Below, piece by piece: positions 45,465 to 58,945 of a stretch of DNA of 64,000 nt. The position numbers were made by a program, and so were the translations under genes. This DNA comes from Piscicola geometra (lineage: Eukaryota; Annelida; Clitellata; Hirudinida; Piscicolidae): the NCBI GenBank assembly GCA_943735955.1, contig OX030955.1, positions 5,463,269 to 5,527,268 on the forward strand. Direction: 5' to 3'. The notes under the pieces were generated by a model. The model was given only the letters and a program-made list of their open reading frames with translations, did not search any database and had not been told where the DNA came from. The first letter of the stretch is position 1; the number at the start of each line of letters is the position of its first letter.

Positions 45465-48400
45465 GGCTTGCTTGGCTTTTGGATGTCAATGCTTGCTTTT
45501 GCTTTCTTTTGGTTGTAGGGAGAAAAATTAAAATTAAATAATTTAATCAATAAATGTGTTTAGTTATATGCTTTAAGGTTTGGAACGAGTATTTCTTGAA
45601 AAACAAATACTGCTAATTAAAAGGTTAATAATTTATTTCGAAAAAGGCTATAAACAAATTAGGTTTATATTTTTTATTGTTTATTATCAATTTAGAAATA
45701 TTTTATTTATTTATTACATTATTTTTTTAAGTCAGATTATCAAATCTTATAAGTATAATTCTTCATACAAAGTAGAATGGCATTTTGTTTATTTGTAATT
45801 AATCTTGCGCTAGAAACCTCAGCAGCCTATGCTTTATTGAAGCATTTCCATCAATTTCTTTGTTATAACAAAGTCGAAACAAATTAGTGAGATTTACGTT
45901 TGGCTTATGAATAAATTTTTTTTGCTTAAATAGAAAAGTATTTTTTTCAAATTATATTCAATACAAGCATGTTAACCTTGAAAAGATTCACAATACTTGC
46001 AAACAAAACGAAACCAACATCATTAGGCTGTTTATGCATAATATTTAGAAAATTTACATACTTTATTTTTTTATTATTGCTTATTTATTCAAGTATCTAC
46101 TTTTATCTTTTTAAAATACGAAAAAATAATCTTTATCAATATTATTCATAGAAATTTGACAACAAGGCTGAAACATGCCTATTTCGCTCATGCATTTGGA
46201 CGTTAAAAACGAAAGTTTTCAAGACTTTAAAAACAAAATACCACTTGTGAGTACAATGCCAAAAAATGAAATTTAAAAAAAAAAGAATTTTTGGGAAAAA
46301 ATTTTTTTTTAATTATAAATCAAAACTTTTTTTAAATTTAAAAATCAATCTTCTATTTGAATAGTTTTTTTAAAAGATGATTCAAATGAATTAGAGCTGT
46401 CAATCTGATCTTTTTAAAAATAAAATGAATATAGGATACATTGTTTCATAAATTTATTAAATCATTTGTAGTCAGTGACTCCTTGTGTTACAAAAGCATT
46501 TAAAAACATATAAACATGCATCAAATGTTTTTCCTTTATCTAAAACCGTTAAATCAATTTTTTAATCATAAATTATTTTTTTACGTTTTATTCACATATC
46601 ACCCTTTCATCCCACAACACATATAATTTTTTAATTTAAATCTTAAATGTCTGAATTCTGTTTTTTCACTTAATTTACTCGAAAAATTATCTGAATTAAT
46701 TTGTATTAATTTTTATTTGAATTGTTTCGGAATTTAATTTAATTAAATTTTTATTATTTTTATTCGATGAATATTCGTTCGTTTTATGTTTTTTTACACA
46801 GAATTTTATTTTTATAAAATGTCTGGTTTCGCATTTCTGTTTAAATCTTTCTGCTGCGTATATCTTATTTAAATCCATTTTATCTTATTTAATTTTACAA
46901 ATTTGTTTTCTGAAACTGCAAGTTCTCATTTTTTTCATGTTTTTGATTCAATTTATTTATGTTTATTCACATTTTTTTTATTCTAAATTTAAAATATTTG
47001 CTAAAAACTTTTGACATGTATTGTGTACACAAAGATACATCTAAAAAAGATTTAGACATTTTTTAAACATACTTTCTTATCAGTTATATCAGTAAAATTT
47101 ATATGATTCTAGTTATATTTATTTATTTATTTTCTATTTCTTTCATATCTTTTTCAAAGTCATTCAGGAAGACATGCTTGACCGATGTTCTTGCAGAAAG
47201 CCATGCGCTTCTAGACGATGTACAAATGTTCATAAGCGAGACAGATTCAACATTTATTAATTATTTATAAATCCATAAAATTCCTTGCTTTTTTATCTCA
47301 ATTTTTTTATTCAATAATTCTGGCTCTTTTAATTCATAAATTTTATTCTAATTTGAAAGCTTTTATATTTAAAATAGTATAGAAAAGCAATGCTTTTAAA
47401 CAGGAACTAAGCCAACAATTTTTCGGGCATCTTGTTTTCGTAATTAAACTTTATAAGGTAATCGGCGACGAGGATTTAGGTGTCGTTGCCCATTCGTAAG
47501 AGCGCCCTTCGAGGACATAAAGATCGCAAACAACAAACTTAAAAAAGTATTGCTTAGATATCTCTATTATATATATTTTTTATGTTATTATTTGTTTTTT
47601 AATGTTTTTTTTATAATTTATAATATCATCTAAAAAAATATTTCTATATATTGTAACTTTTTTGGTTCAGACCAATTATTTTAAAAAAATGTTTATTAAG
47701 ATTCTGGTTAGCGAAATAACTTAAATATTGTACAAATTAAAAAAAAGAAATTTGCCTGACAATTTTACATTTTTCTTTCAACACCATATTAAACCACACA
47801 AAAATTATTATATATAAAAAATTATATTGTTAAACAAAATTTATTCTAATATTTTAAAAGAGTTTATATTCTGAAAATGTATAGAAACGTCATCTTTTGT
47901 AAAATTGTTTTTATAAAATAAAAAGGTTATTTTAAAAGTTTTAAAATATTCATTAAATAGCTTTTCATATATTTAAATTTTTATTACAAATTTTGAATTA
48001 AGATAAAAATTATTTTATATTAATGAATAGTATCTATCACATTTTAAAAAATGAAAAAATGTTTGTGAGTGTTGAAGCATTGGGATTCACATCCTTCATG
48101 CCAAAATTAATTTCAACACTTAAACTAGAAACGCAAAACGATGAGTACTCAAATTTTAAATATTAGTTTCCTAATCAGGGTTCTAAAAAGCATTCTTTCA
48201 ATCATTTTTATTTCAATATACTTAACTTAAGTTTTAAGTAATATAGCAACACATACATGAATGTGCTTTCATTTGTGAAGGGTTTTTGTACCGTTCATTC
48301 CTACAGGACCATCATCAGTTTGTACCAAGAGTATTGTTTTAGTGATAATTGGCTACTAAATTATCTCCAAGTTCATCTCTTTGTTAAAACTAAATTAATA

Positions 48401-51400
48401 TTTTATAGTGTTTTATTGCACTGCATACTTATTCATTATCATTTATTTTTTACTAATGATGTGTTTTTGAATTGAATCTTTAACGGCCATATATCGTTGT
48501 ATCCATTGATTCGTTAATCCCTATAAAAAAATTTGGTTTACTATTAATATTCACCGACCACTAAATATACAACCGTTACTATTAAAATATTATAAAACAA
48601 AGAATGCACAGCTTTTAATTTCATTTGTTATTCAAAAACGTGAAATAATACAACTTGATTAAGAATTGTTGTGTAAGTCAGGATTTCAGTTGGTGTTTCT
48701 CCGAAGCAACTAACATAAGACTGTTTTGTGCCACATTGGCGCTTATTCTAAATTTTTCTAGAATTCCCAAAAAGCTTCTATCTTTTGTGAATACGTTCCA
48801 GAGTTTCGAGTATGATTAACCGTCTTAATTGATCGTATTGACGTCTTTTCATCAGAAAAGAAAAACAAAAGTGTCAAAAAATTCATGTTAATTTTAAAAT
48901 TTAAATTTTTATTTTTCATTTATATTTTATTTTTTAATTCGAATTTTGTTTTATAATTTCAACTTTAGCTTTTAATTTTAGCTTTTTTAATCTATCTTAT
49001 TTTAATTTATTTGATTTTTAAAAATCTAAAACGTCTGAAAGTTTATTTTAAACATTCATTTTTACATTTTTTTTACTTTTGTTTAAACAACAATTTTAAT
49101 GTTTTATTTTTTTTAACTCCATTTCAATGTAAAAATGGCGTTCGGTGCTACTTTCATCATTTACTATTAGTGTATTACTATTACTATTGGTGTTTGGCGA
49201 GGACTAATCGAAAATCTTTTTTTACGATTTCTTGGAATCTTATGAGTTCATAGAAAAATTAGTTTGGAAATTATTTTTTTATACAAACATTTTTTATTAC
49301 GTTCTATATATATATATCTCTCTCTCTTTCGCATTCACAATTTAGCAATACTAAAAATATTATTTTTTTCTTTTTTTGAAGATTGTTTTTGAAATTAAAA
49401 ACATAATTTGAAAATTCTTAGTTTTGGAAAAAATACATTTTAAATATTCTAACCTTGAAAACTTTTTTACTATATTTTTTAAAGAAAAAAGTCAGTAATG
49501 AAGACATGGAAAAGTATTTTTTTACTAAAAATCTTTGGGGAAAACCTATTAGTCATAGACCATGACTCTATGGCATTCACAAGGCACTACATTATAGTTC
49601 ATTGTAAATCCTTCATTTTATAGTCTTTGCTGTAGTTCATTCTATCTTAAATCATCATAATCTTTTTTTTTTCATTTCCTTATTTCCATTTCAATGTCAC
49701 ACCTTTAGTGCTTGTAAATTTGTTTAAAGCTTAAATTTGTTTTAAATAAAAATGCAAAACAACTACACAAAAATGTCATTCACCATTCTATTAAACACTA
49801 TATTTTGAAATGTATGCACCTTTATTCTTCAATTATCTAACAAAAGTGTTTTTAGTCATTTAATTGAAATATTCGTTTATAATCGTCAGACATAACTCCA
49901 GCCTCAAATTTCTACTTCATAGCATTACTCTCCATTCATACACCATAAGAGTAGTCAACTGAACATTTCTCTTTTCAATCAGCCTACACACTCCGAGTCA
50001 CCAACACACCATCGCATCAAATATGATCCTATTTCAAATGTAAGCAGCTAACTTAAATTCATATCTTTGAAACTAAACTATAGTATTTTAAAATGTAAAA
50101 GAAAAGATTTGACTGTTTTTAATATTTTTATGAAATATTTAATATCGTTCTCTTATAACGATAGATCCTGAAAACAAAATAGGATACATACTTTCTTCTC
50201 ACTTCATATTAGAGGCTTTTGAAAGAAGCTAGTGATTTCTTTCTAGAGAAGACAAAATGCAAAGCAAAAAATGTAATTTTCTGGGAATCCTCCTTCCTTC
50301 CTTCCTTAAATCATGCAAAAAAACATATATCTACCGTGTCATTTATTCCTTTTCAATTAAGCAAGTAATAACTATTATTGAGAAAAAACAAATAATAATA
50401 ATGATTTAAATAATAGAATATTAAGCATGTCAGAATATTTCTTCACCCAAGACCTTGGTGTTCCTATTAGGAGTTCCCGTTTCCTTGGTATTGATCACAA
50501 TGAGAGCGCAATTATTGCTAATCAATGACACCCAGCCCTTCTCTCACATCTTCCATATATTCTCATATTTGTCGTTGCATTATATCTGGTGTCTTGGTTT
50601 ACTTGAGTTGGTTCATTTTGAAGCTTCAAAGAAAATGCTTTATTATAAACTCTATAATTTTATAACAATTTATATTTAAATTATTATGAAAAAATATTTT
50701 TCTAGATATCATTTTACACTGTGTGTATACTTAAATAAACACTTTCTGGTATTTTTTGTATTATCTTTCTTCAAATGTAATAAAAGATAAATACGAAAAA
50801 GATAAGATATCAATTTTTTAACCATTTTATTTACATCATTGTAGAAAATTTCAGTAACTTGAACGTTTATTTATATTTTCACTAAACAAAAGTTTCGATA
50901 ACTTTTAGCCCTTCACTGTTTTTTATAGTTTAAAAATGTTACATTTTTCTTCAGAATTTACTGATTTCAATGCCTATTTTAAATATTAATTCGATTATGA
51001 AAATTTTTAAATGTTTATTACAGAGAGTAATATTAAATTCAAGATGCCTTGCGGTGAATATTGCATGGCGTGTTATGCTTTTATTAGGTCATTCATTCAT
51101 CCCTAACATGACTTTCAATACGCTTTCTTTTTATTAATAATTTCCTATTCGAAGTCTGCATTTATCAATTTTCAACGCATTTACTTTTTCGTATGTATTA
51201 ATTGATTCATCTAGTTTTTAAAGCATTTCATTTTTTGCAACTCATAATGGCTTTTTTAAAATTATATTTTTCCCATTTTGAAAATTATTTTTTACTTGTT
51301 TACTTTTTCTATAAAACAATATTCATAGTTTTTGATTTAGTGGTTATAATTAAGAATTTAATTGAAATATTATCATTCTTTATGAGGTTTTATTAGAAGA

Positions 51401-54400
51401 AATGCCAAGCTAATTTAATCTTTTCGGGTTTTATTTAGAAATATAATTTATAAATGTTTCCTTATCAATATTTAAAATTTTTAAGTATAAATGTTGAATA
51501 TTTATCGAAAATATTTTTATATGAAATTTTTTTTTTTATTAATAAAGACATATTATTTTTCTAAAATGAATATATATATATTAATTTAAATTAATAAAAA
51601 CATGGAATTTAAAAATTAATATTTGTTTTTAAGTTTTGCTTCAGTATGGCCCAAAAAGATGCATAAATAACTTTTGCGTTTTTTCATAAAAACAGATTTT
51701 ATCTTTGATACAAACCAAAGTTTAAAAAATATGTTTTTTACTTATTAATTTGTAAAACATAAAAAATTAAAATAGCAAAGAGATATTTTGTTTTCTTTTT
51801 AATTTGCATGAAAAAGTATATTTAATTTTATCTTTCTTCATTCCCTAGCGATAAATTTGAAAGACTAAACCAAATTAACTTCCGGAAGTTCTGTAAATGT
51901 TTTTAGAGTTTTAAAAGAAAACATTTTTACAAAAATAAATTGTTGATTTAAATTTTGAAAACATACTAATTAATTAGTTTAACAATCTCGCATAAACTCT
52001 ATGACACAACCATTCAACTTTTCCATCTCATGCTTGCACTATTGCAATGCATCATTGCAAGCTTGTGTTTAAATTTTTTTTGAGTTTATCGATCGGTTTT
52101 AGAAGAATACGAACATTTATCTTAGAATTGGTCTTTTGTTAGATATAAAAGAGTGTTATTGATGCTTTTTATAGTTTTTGATTGCTTTTATAGCTTTAGA
52201 TTGATGAATTTTATGATTTTTATGGGCTATATTACTTTCTTTATTTGATTTTCACTTAAACAACTTAATTAATTTTATTCTTTAAATAATAGCAACAGTG
52301 GTAAAAACCCAAAGCTTGCTACGAAAATCTTTTAATGCGCACTGGCATAAAACTACTTTCTTGAGCTGATAGGCAAATTAGAAGATGAACAAACAATTCC
52401 AAGACTAACGAGTTAAAATTTAAAAGAAAAAAATTTAACGGAAATTTATGTTAAATCCACAAATAAAATTTTTATAAGCATCAACTATCTATCAACCTAT
52501 CATTAACTTTATAATCCTCCTTTTTCGAGAGGTCAACGAATCGATTAATCATTGATTCTGACCCGAGGCTTATACGTTCACGATCTCTCAAAGCTCTTTG
52601 ACGTATCTGTCTAATGCATCAATGATTATCTGAAGCATTCATGGCAATTTCAGTAAAATCATACGTAACAATTATCTGTCCTTTACCTACGGCATGCTTT
52701 GCAGGATTGTTTGTTTTTCCCTGGAGTTGTTTTTATAATCATAGGACATGTCATTTATTGTCCACTAATTTTTACATCCATTACTTGTTTCTTTTCTAAT
52801 TGAATGCACCCAAGAAAACGCGAAAACTTGTATAACGTTAACATTATTCAACTTATCCAAAATATACTTTTTTTAATGATCTTAGATTTTTTCATTCCAA
52901 TGCTATTTCAATTTTTTTATTCAAAATCGGTAAAAATGTCAATTAAAGTTTAATTAAAATTGTTAAAATTTTTAATTATTAATACTTTTTTTTATTTTGA
53001 ATTTACAGAAAACTTTGTAAAATATTTTTGTTAAGCTATCTTTTTCTAAAAGTTTTGGCGTAAACTTGAGCGTGAGTCAGACCTTACTAGGTCATTCTAA
53101 TCAGACGACGCTTGTTGTTACAAAGATTGCTTCTTTTATTTCATAAATCAGTTTAAGATGTAAAATTATACTCTTTTTTAGATAATATTTATTACTTCTG
53201 AACAAAGTTGCTTATTTATTGATAAAAAATTTATTATTTTCACATCTGTTTAATTTTATTTAATCAATTCTATTTTGTCACATTTATTTCCTTGTCCTAC
53301 ATTTATTAACGTTTGATTCCAATGCTCAAAGCCCCAATTAAAATGGCTAGCAAAACACTTACGTTTGAGATGCCTAATCGTAGTTTTCTGATTTTTTCAT
53401 CAGTTTTTCGGAAATAAAAATTTAGAAGTGGTCAAAATCAAACAAACTTCGTACTTTTCTTGCTTCTTATGATGAAAATTCTATATTGACCAACTAATTT
53501 AGTTTTGAAGTACATCAAATCCGTATGTTCAAGTCTTACCAAAATATAAAGCGATGTACACACCCAGAACTCAATAATAACTCTCACACAACGACCAATA
53601 AATCAAGTGTTAATCAAATAAATTTATCTCAAAACATTAAATATTTAATTTTCTCGTTCTTTCCTATAATAGGATTTTAAAGGTTCTCAGCAACATATCA
53701 TTGTGAAGGAGCGTATATAAACGTGTTTTGTGATCCATATATTCCAATGTTCAGACCTCAAGCAGCAAATGCTATAACATGATTTTTCTGAATTTAAGCT
53801 CAAAATTTGAAAAGAAATTAATAAAAGAAATTCTTATATTTATCTTAATTGATAGGAAGAATATGAATTTCCTAAATTTATTCTCTTTCAACAAAAATTT
53901 ATTTAACTAAGAATCAAAACTGTTTCAAATTATTTTTCATTTTCAAAGTTTGGTCATATGAAACAGATTTGTTTTCTTTTTCTAGCAATCTTGCAAAAGT
54001 AAAGCACCTGGCTAGACTTTTATGAATTTTTACCGAATTCGTATCTAAACCATCTTGTCTTATAAAAATACAGTTTTATTTTATGTAGAATACGTGATTA
54101 TGGAAATTGTGAAATTAGAATTTAATTTACGTTTTGAATACCTTGTACTTGAAAGCCCATCTATTTTTGATATTCAGTTCTCTGATGGGCTTTTAATATT
54201 TGATCAAATAATTTAACCCCGCTGTTTGGTTCATAAAAACGAAAGTGGAAAAAATATAGATAAATTTATAATTAGAAGATTTTTATTTTCGCCAACTTCC
54301 TTTCCAGCTTTGATTATTATTCAAAAAGATATGAGGCGAATAATAAATACATTTTTATTTTCATCTCGAAAAGTTTTAAATGAAAATTCTAAAAAAATTT

Positions 54401-55261
54401 AAAAACAGTACAAAAATAAGCACAGACTCAAAATAATATTTATTTATAAATAGTACTTTTGAAAAACTATTCTTTCAAAGACTACATTGGATGTACTAAC
54501 TGGTTCTATATCTAACTAGAGTTTTCTAATTAGTGCTTAGGAACATGATCCCGTGAAGCTTAGATGTTTTTGACTTCTGAATAATTGCTCTAACTTTACC
54601 TTAAATCCTCAAATTTTGGGTGCACCCGTTTATAAAAATATAAAAAGTACCTTTTTTAAGTTGAAAAATATACAATTCAATCAAATTCCCACAAGTAATA
54701 ATAATAGCATGTTTCTTGAAAAGCGGTTGATTGAACCTTGAATATGGCAAATTCATAGAGTAGTATGCTGGAAAAAAGATATTTTTAGAAGAGGCATAAG
54801 AAGACAAAAAATCGAAAAATTGGAATTAGTTACGTCCACTTGGAATATGGTTCACAATATTATTTAGTTTTTGGAGTCATCTCTCATTGGAGGAATTTAA
54901 TATTATTTTTCTAAATTCAAAAGTTTTATAAACTGTTTTATCAAATATAAAAGTAAACATCAAAATTCCATATATTAGAAATAAAATCATTTTGATTTTC
55001 TTGGGAATATATTATTTTTTGGCAATTTAAATGTTGGGCGATATCGTCATGCGCTGATTTAATGAAATTTCAATGTGAAATTTAAGTGAAAAAGATTTTC
55101 TGAGATGAGTTTTCAACTTTGAAAGAATTTATTTTTTGACCTTGAAATCTTTGTAGATTCATCACTTGAACCGCTTTTCAAAGTCGCCTAGGTAACCATT
55201 ATGATGTGGTTACCACATTAAAGTTTAAGAATAGAATAAAAAGTTTAATTGTTTTTTTTCT

Positions 55262-55440
55262 GCGTGAATATTTTACAGAGTTTAACATTCTCCCATATTT
55301 TATTTTGAAGCTTTAAATTGATAAATTGAACAAGAACCCCGCTTGCATTCATAATGACCATTCTCATTTACTTCTAATTTGCTAGATATCTTTCTTATTT
55401 TAAACAAAATGTTGTAAAAAATTTAATGAAAACTGTTTTT
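55262..55440 (+). repeat. Direct duplicated block D, copy 1
   Basis: About 170 bases running from GTGAATATTTTACAGAGTTT through AAGAACCCCG and TGCATTCATAATGACCATT to GCTAGATATCTT and AAAACTGTTTTTC. They recur in the same order at 55730-55890. Confidence 0.8.
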
Positions 55441-55569
55441 CTAATTTATGGATTTTTTTTTCTTTCAGATGAGGATTACCTTTATGAATAAATTCTGATG
55501 AAATTTCTATTTCACTTGTTATAAAAAAAAATTTAAATACTTATTTATACTAATGTCAAATATGCTAAA

Positions 55570-55662
55570 AACATTGCGTTAAAATACGATTAACGCACGA
55601 TTAAAATGTTTAACCAAACGATTAACTGCGATTAAAATTTTTAATCGTGGAACAGCTCTACT
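55570..55662. repeat. GATTAA-motif array ending in a hAT-like terminus
   Basis: Four or more copies of a (G)CGATTAA/ATTAACG motif end at ATTTTTAATCGTGGAACAGC then TCTA. Reverse complemented, the end reads TAGAGCTGTTCCACGATTAA, a spelling typical of hAT termini. A matching opposite end was not found, so the element may be truncated. Confidence 0.5.
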
Positions 55663-55729
55663 TTTTATTTATAAAATAATCTTTTTTTATATTATAGTTT
55701 TATTCAATAAAAAATGGATTCTTTTATTA

Positions 55730-55890
55730 TTTCGTGAATATTTCACCAAGTTCAACATTTCCCGTAGTTTAATTTGGAAGCTTAAATTGAATAAGAATAA
55801 GAACCCCGATTGCATTCATAATGACCATTTTCATTTAATTCTAAATTGCTAGATATCTTGTACAAATTCAATAAAAACTGTTTTTTCACC
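55730..55890 (+). repeat. Direct duplicated block D, copy 2
   Basis: Diverged direct copy of 55262-55440, about 470 bases downstream, with small indels. The GATTAA array lies between the copies. Confidence 0.8.
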
Positions 55891-57004
55891 ATTAATTACA
55901 GTTAAATTCTACAACTTTGAGATAACAATTTCATGTTTTAGTCCATCATCTTAAGAATACTTTTGAAAAAACTGTTTTTTAGATGTATAAAAACTATTTT
56001 TTTACAAATTACGGTTTTATTTTTAATTTTATAATGAAAATGTTGCTAACATCTAAACCACACACAAATATTTGTCATGTTACTTAATATGTAGTAATGT
56101 ATTCGCCTTTATTCTGACAAATCAGTGCAAACACATTTTATACGACTTACTCTTAGCCTTCCTCAGTCTTAAATATAACTTCTCAATTTACAGATGAAAG
56201 TTTGTAAAATTTTCTTTCTCTAAGTTTTTTATATACAATTTTGAATAAATAATTAAAATAAAATCGTGCATTCAACTTAATCAAAAATATTTTTGCCTTA
56301 TACTTTAGAAATCCTAAAATCACAGGTTTTTCAAACTTTCACATTATTTGTATAAATACAAAATCGTGCTTCAAGAAGTAATTTTATATAGTTTATTTCA
56401 AATGTTTGCTTGCTTTCTATCGATTCCAAGCCATCAACACTCGTCTAATCACGTACATCCTTCATCAATTCTCTTAGAGCTTTTTATATATAAAAAATAT
56501 TCTTGTTGTGTGATTTTGAAAAAGTGATTAATGTTTTCATTGTAACCGGTTTTATTTTCCAACGGTGAATTTTACTTTATTTCTTATCTCATTTGAAAAA
56601 CTATACATTTTAAAGAACAAAAATCATAATTATTCTTAAAGATTTTTTATCTTTTTGGGGAGAACTTTTTCAAATATAGGCTTCAAGTTTTATCAATCAC
56701 AATCTCGTTATCTGCCTTAATCAAAAGAATTTCTCAATTTTTATCCTCATTAAAAGTTATTGATTTCCAATTAAAAAACTCCACTTCATTAATTTCCTCT
56801 TAAGCTATGTATCACTCTTTTATTTTTTTTTTCTTCATAAAGTCACGCTTAGTCACGTATTTTCAAGAAGCTACATCGTGATCAAGCTGTTTTATTTATT
56901 TTCTCTACATCAACTATTATTCAGTCTTTCTAAAATGTTTTATATTTTTCTTAATACTTTATTTCCACAAAAACCACCAAAACCCTCTTCTTCCCATACA
57001 ATCA

Positions 57005-57385
57005 AACAATCAATCATTTAAATTTATTTTGAATTTTTATCAAATTCAAAAGCACTCTGCATTTAAAAAAAATTTAAAAACAAGTTTCAATGAAATTAAA
57101 TACCCATCACCATCATCACCACAGCATCACTATCATTACCTATACAGCATCTTCACAATAATCACAGTGCCTTTACTCTCACCACAGCAACATCATTCCT
57201 ACTATAGCATGATCATCATCTTCATCTTTCGGAATCCTCTTGGCACTGGTGTTAAGGGTGCAACCGGAAGTGCAAAAAAGGCCCTTGCCATGAATGAAAC
57301 TGTTGCTTCTGTGGCTGGTTTCCCATTTGTTTTTGCAGCTCCTTGGTTCGTTGTTGCCATCTCTCAACAGACTGAAAAACAACCG
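57005..57385. repeat. Dispersed repeat family C, copy 2
   Basis: Same orientation as copy 1 at 41865-42335: CAATCAATCA, then TTTTTATCAAATTCAAAAGC, an ATCACC/CATC-rich middle and the terminal block with CTTGGCACTGGTGTTAAGGG. The long open frames on both strands here differ from those of copy 1 and are unlikely to be genes. Confidence 0.6.
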
Positions 57386-58404
57386 ACAGCCAAAAAATCC
57401 TTCCTACTTAATAGTGATTACTTTTTTCCTCATAAAAATTTTGAAATATTATACCTAAAACCATTTTGTAAACGTTTATCCGCTGGTTAAAGTACCTGCC
57501 AAGATAGATGCTGCAAACCAAAGACCACATAATACATAAAACTTCAACATTTATTATCAAATAAACGCTTTCCCCATCAGCATGTCAAACTATATGCAAA
57601 TATTAGCCTCAGCATTTTCCCAGACTTTCCACTCATCTCTTTATCACACTTCAAACCACCTCTCCATTTAAGTCATGATTTTCAACGATGCCCACTCAAC
57701 ATATTGGGTAAAACAATAAATTGCATGTCTCCATTGGTTGCTTTTTACATCTACTTTTGATGAATATATGTCTTTGCAAATATATTTTTTCTTTAAAAAG
57801 CCTTTTTGCCTTGATTTTTTTAATACCTTTAGCAGCAAATAAATAGATATATTTCACCCTTTTTTTGTTTATAAGAAAAGAACTAATGGATGTCTTTCAT
57901 GAAATCGATGGCATTCGAATAATCTCTTTAAGCTTATACCTTTGTAAGTAAAACTATATAAATGCTTGCTATTTTATAAATTTATTTATAAACCCAATTT
58001 ATAGTTTAAACAGATAGTTTAAACAAAATAAATAGGCGTACAACTCATTCAAATCAATGTTGCTATATAAAATCATTTCTTTTTCACAGTTTTTCTGCCT
58101 TTAAACACAAAATTTTCAACTTTATTTTAGATTTTCTTTCTTTTTCCATCTTTTATCAACTTCTATTGCTGGCTAAATAATTGGGCTAAATTACAAACAA
58201 AGTCCTCCCAAATTCTTTGAAGTTTTTAATAAAGAAAACTTCGATTTTTCTCATTTGTCAGTCTTGCTATGCTCTTAATTTCATATTTTGCTGCTAAAAA
58301 TTCTTTTAAATAATTTTTACTTTATTCCCAACTAACATTTTATTCCTTTTTATATCATAATAAATTATTATTAAAGATATAGCAAAAAGAAATCATTAAT
58401 GTAA

Positions 58405-58520
58405 AGGCTGTTGGATTATGAACGAATGACGACTCTGCTTGACCAACGGTTGGTCCTAGGTTCGAGTGCATCAAATGCCCTAGTAGCCCATCCCGTAATA
58501 ATCCTAATTGATTTCAACGA
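58405..58520 (+). mobile_element. SINE family B, copy with B box
   Basis: ACGACTCTGCTTGACCAACG, then CCTAGGTTCGAGTGCATCAA (B box GGTTCGAGTGC) and AAATGCCCTAGTAGCCCATC. The A-box half is diverged. It matches the tRNA-like heads at 13520-13697 and 30831-30910. Confidence 0.65.
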
Positions 58521-58569
58521 TGTACCAATGTAGATGCAGATACAAAATATTCAATGATTAACAACCTTT

Positions 58570-58945
58570 TTAGCGTTTGCCTTATTTCATACTTTGGCTT
58601 AGCCTGTGGCCGAAATCCCTCACTGGAAAGACGATCAGCTGGTTCGATTATTCGCAACTTCGTATTTTCGTCTTTGCGACCAAAACGATATTTGACAGGA
58701 AGCGCTTTGTGGATGCTGATTTAGTGCTCCAGTAGGATGGGTTGGCGCTAAAACACTCGACGATGGTCCCAATAGCTTGCTTGCGATTCCTACCATCTCC
58801 AAGGAGCAATAGATCACCTATCACGAAGCATTTCTTCTCAACTGTCGCCCAAACCGCAGAAAGATGGAAAACAAAGTTGCGAATTCTAGAACCACTCGAC
58901 GGAAATTCAGCTTTAAATTCCGGTCATGTGCTACCTTTAAATTGA
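58570..58945. other. GC-richer island of unknown origin
   Basis: Directly after the SINE B copy comes a 370-base block of much higher GC than its surroundings. It has open frames on both strands (plus 58742-58945; minus about 58648-58890 without ATG). No domain recognised and no splice signals chosen. Likely part of a mobile element or an ancient insertion. Confidence 0.4.

Larger units (their letters stand above)
45465..56999. other. Long AT-rich stretch with no gene recognised
   Basis: Upstream of the Kv start; likely Kv promoter/5'UTR plus intergenic DNA. I saw no exon with family-level similarity. A small GC-richer patch at 47455-47515 and a frame near 50455-50540 were examined and left unassigned. 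A duplicated block lies at 55262-55440 and 55730-55890. Confidence 0.5.

Noticed and set aside
50455..50679. Plus-strand frame of 74 codons and the GC-richer stretch around it
   Set aside because: No splice or family support; could be chance or an old repeat.
57029..57490. 153-codon frame on the plus strand
   Set aside because: It overlaps a copy of dispersed repeat C; the equivalent region of the other copy does not keep this frame.
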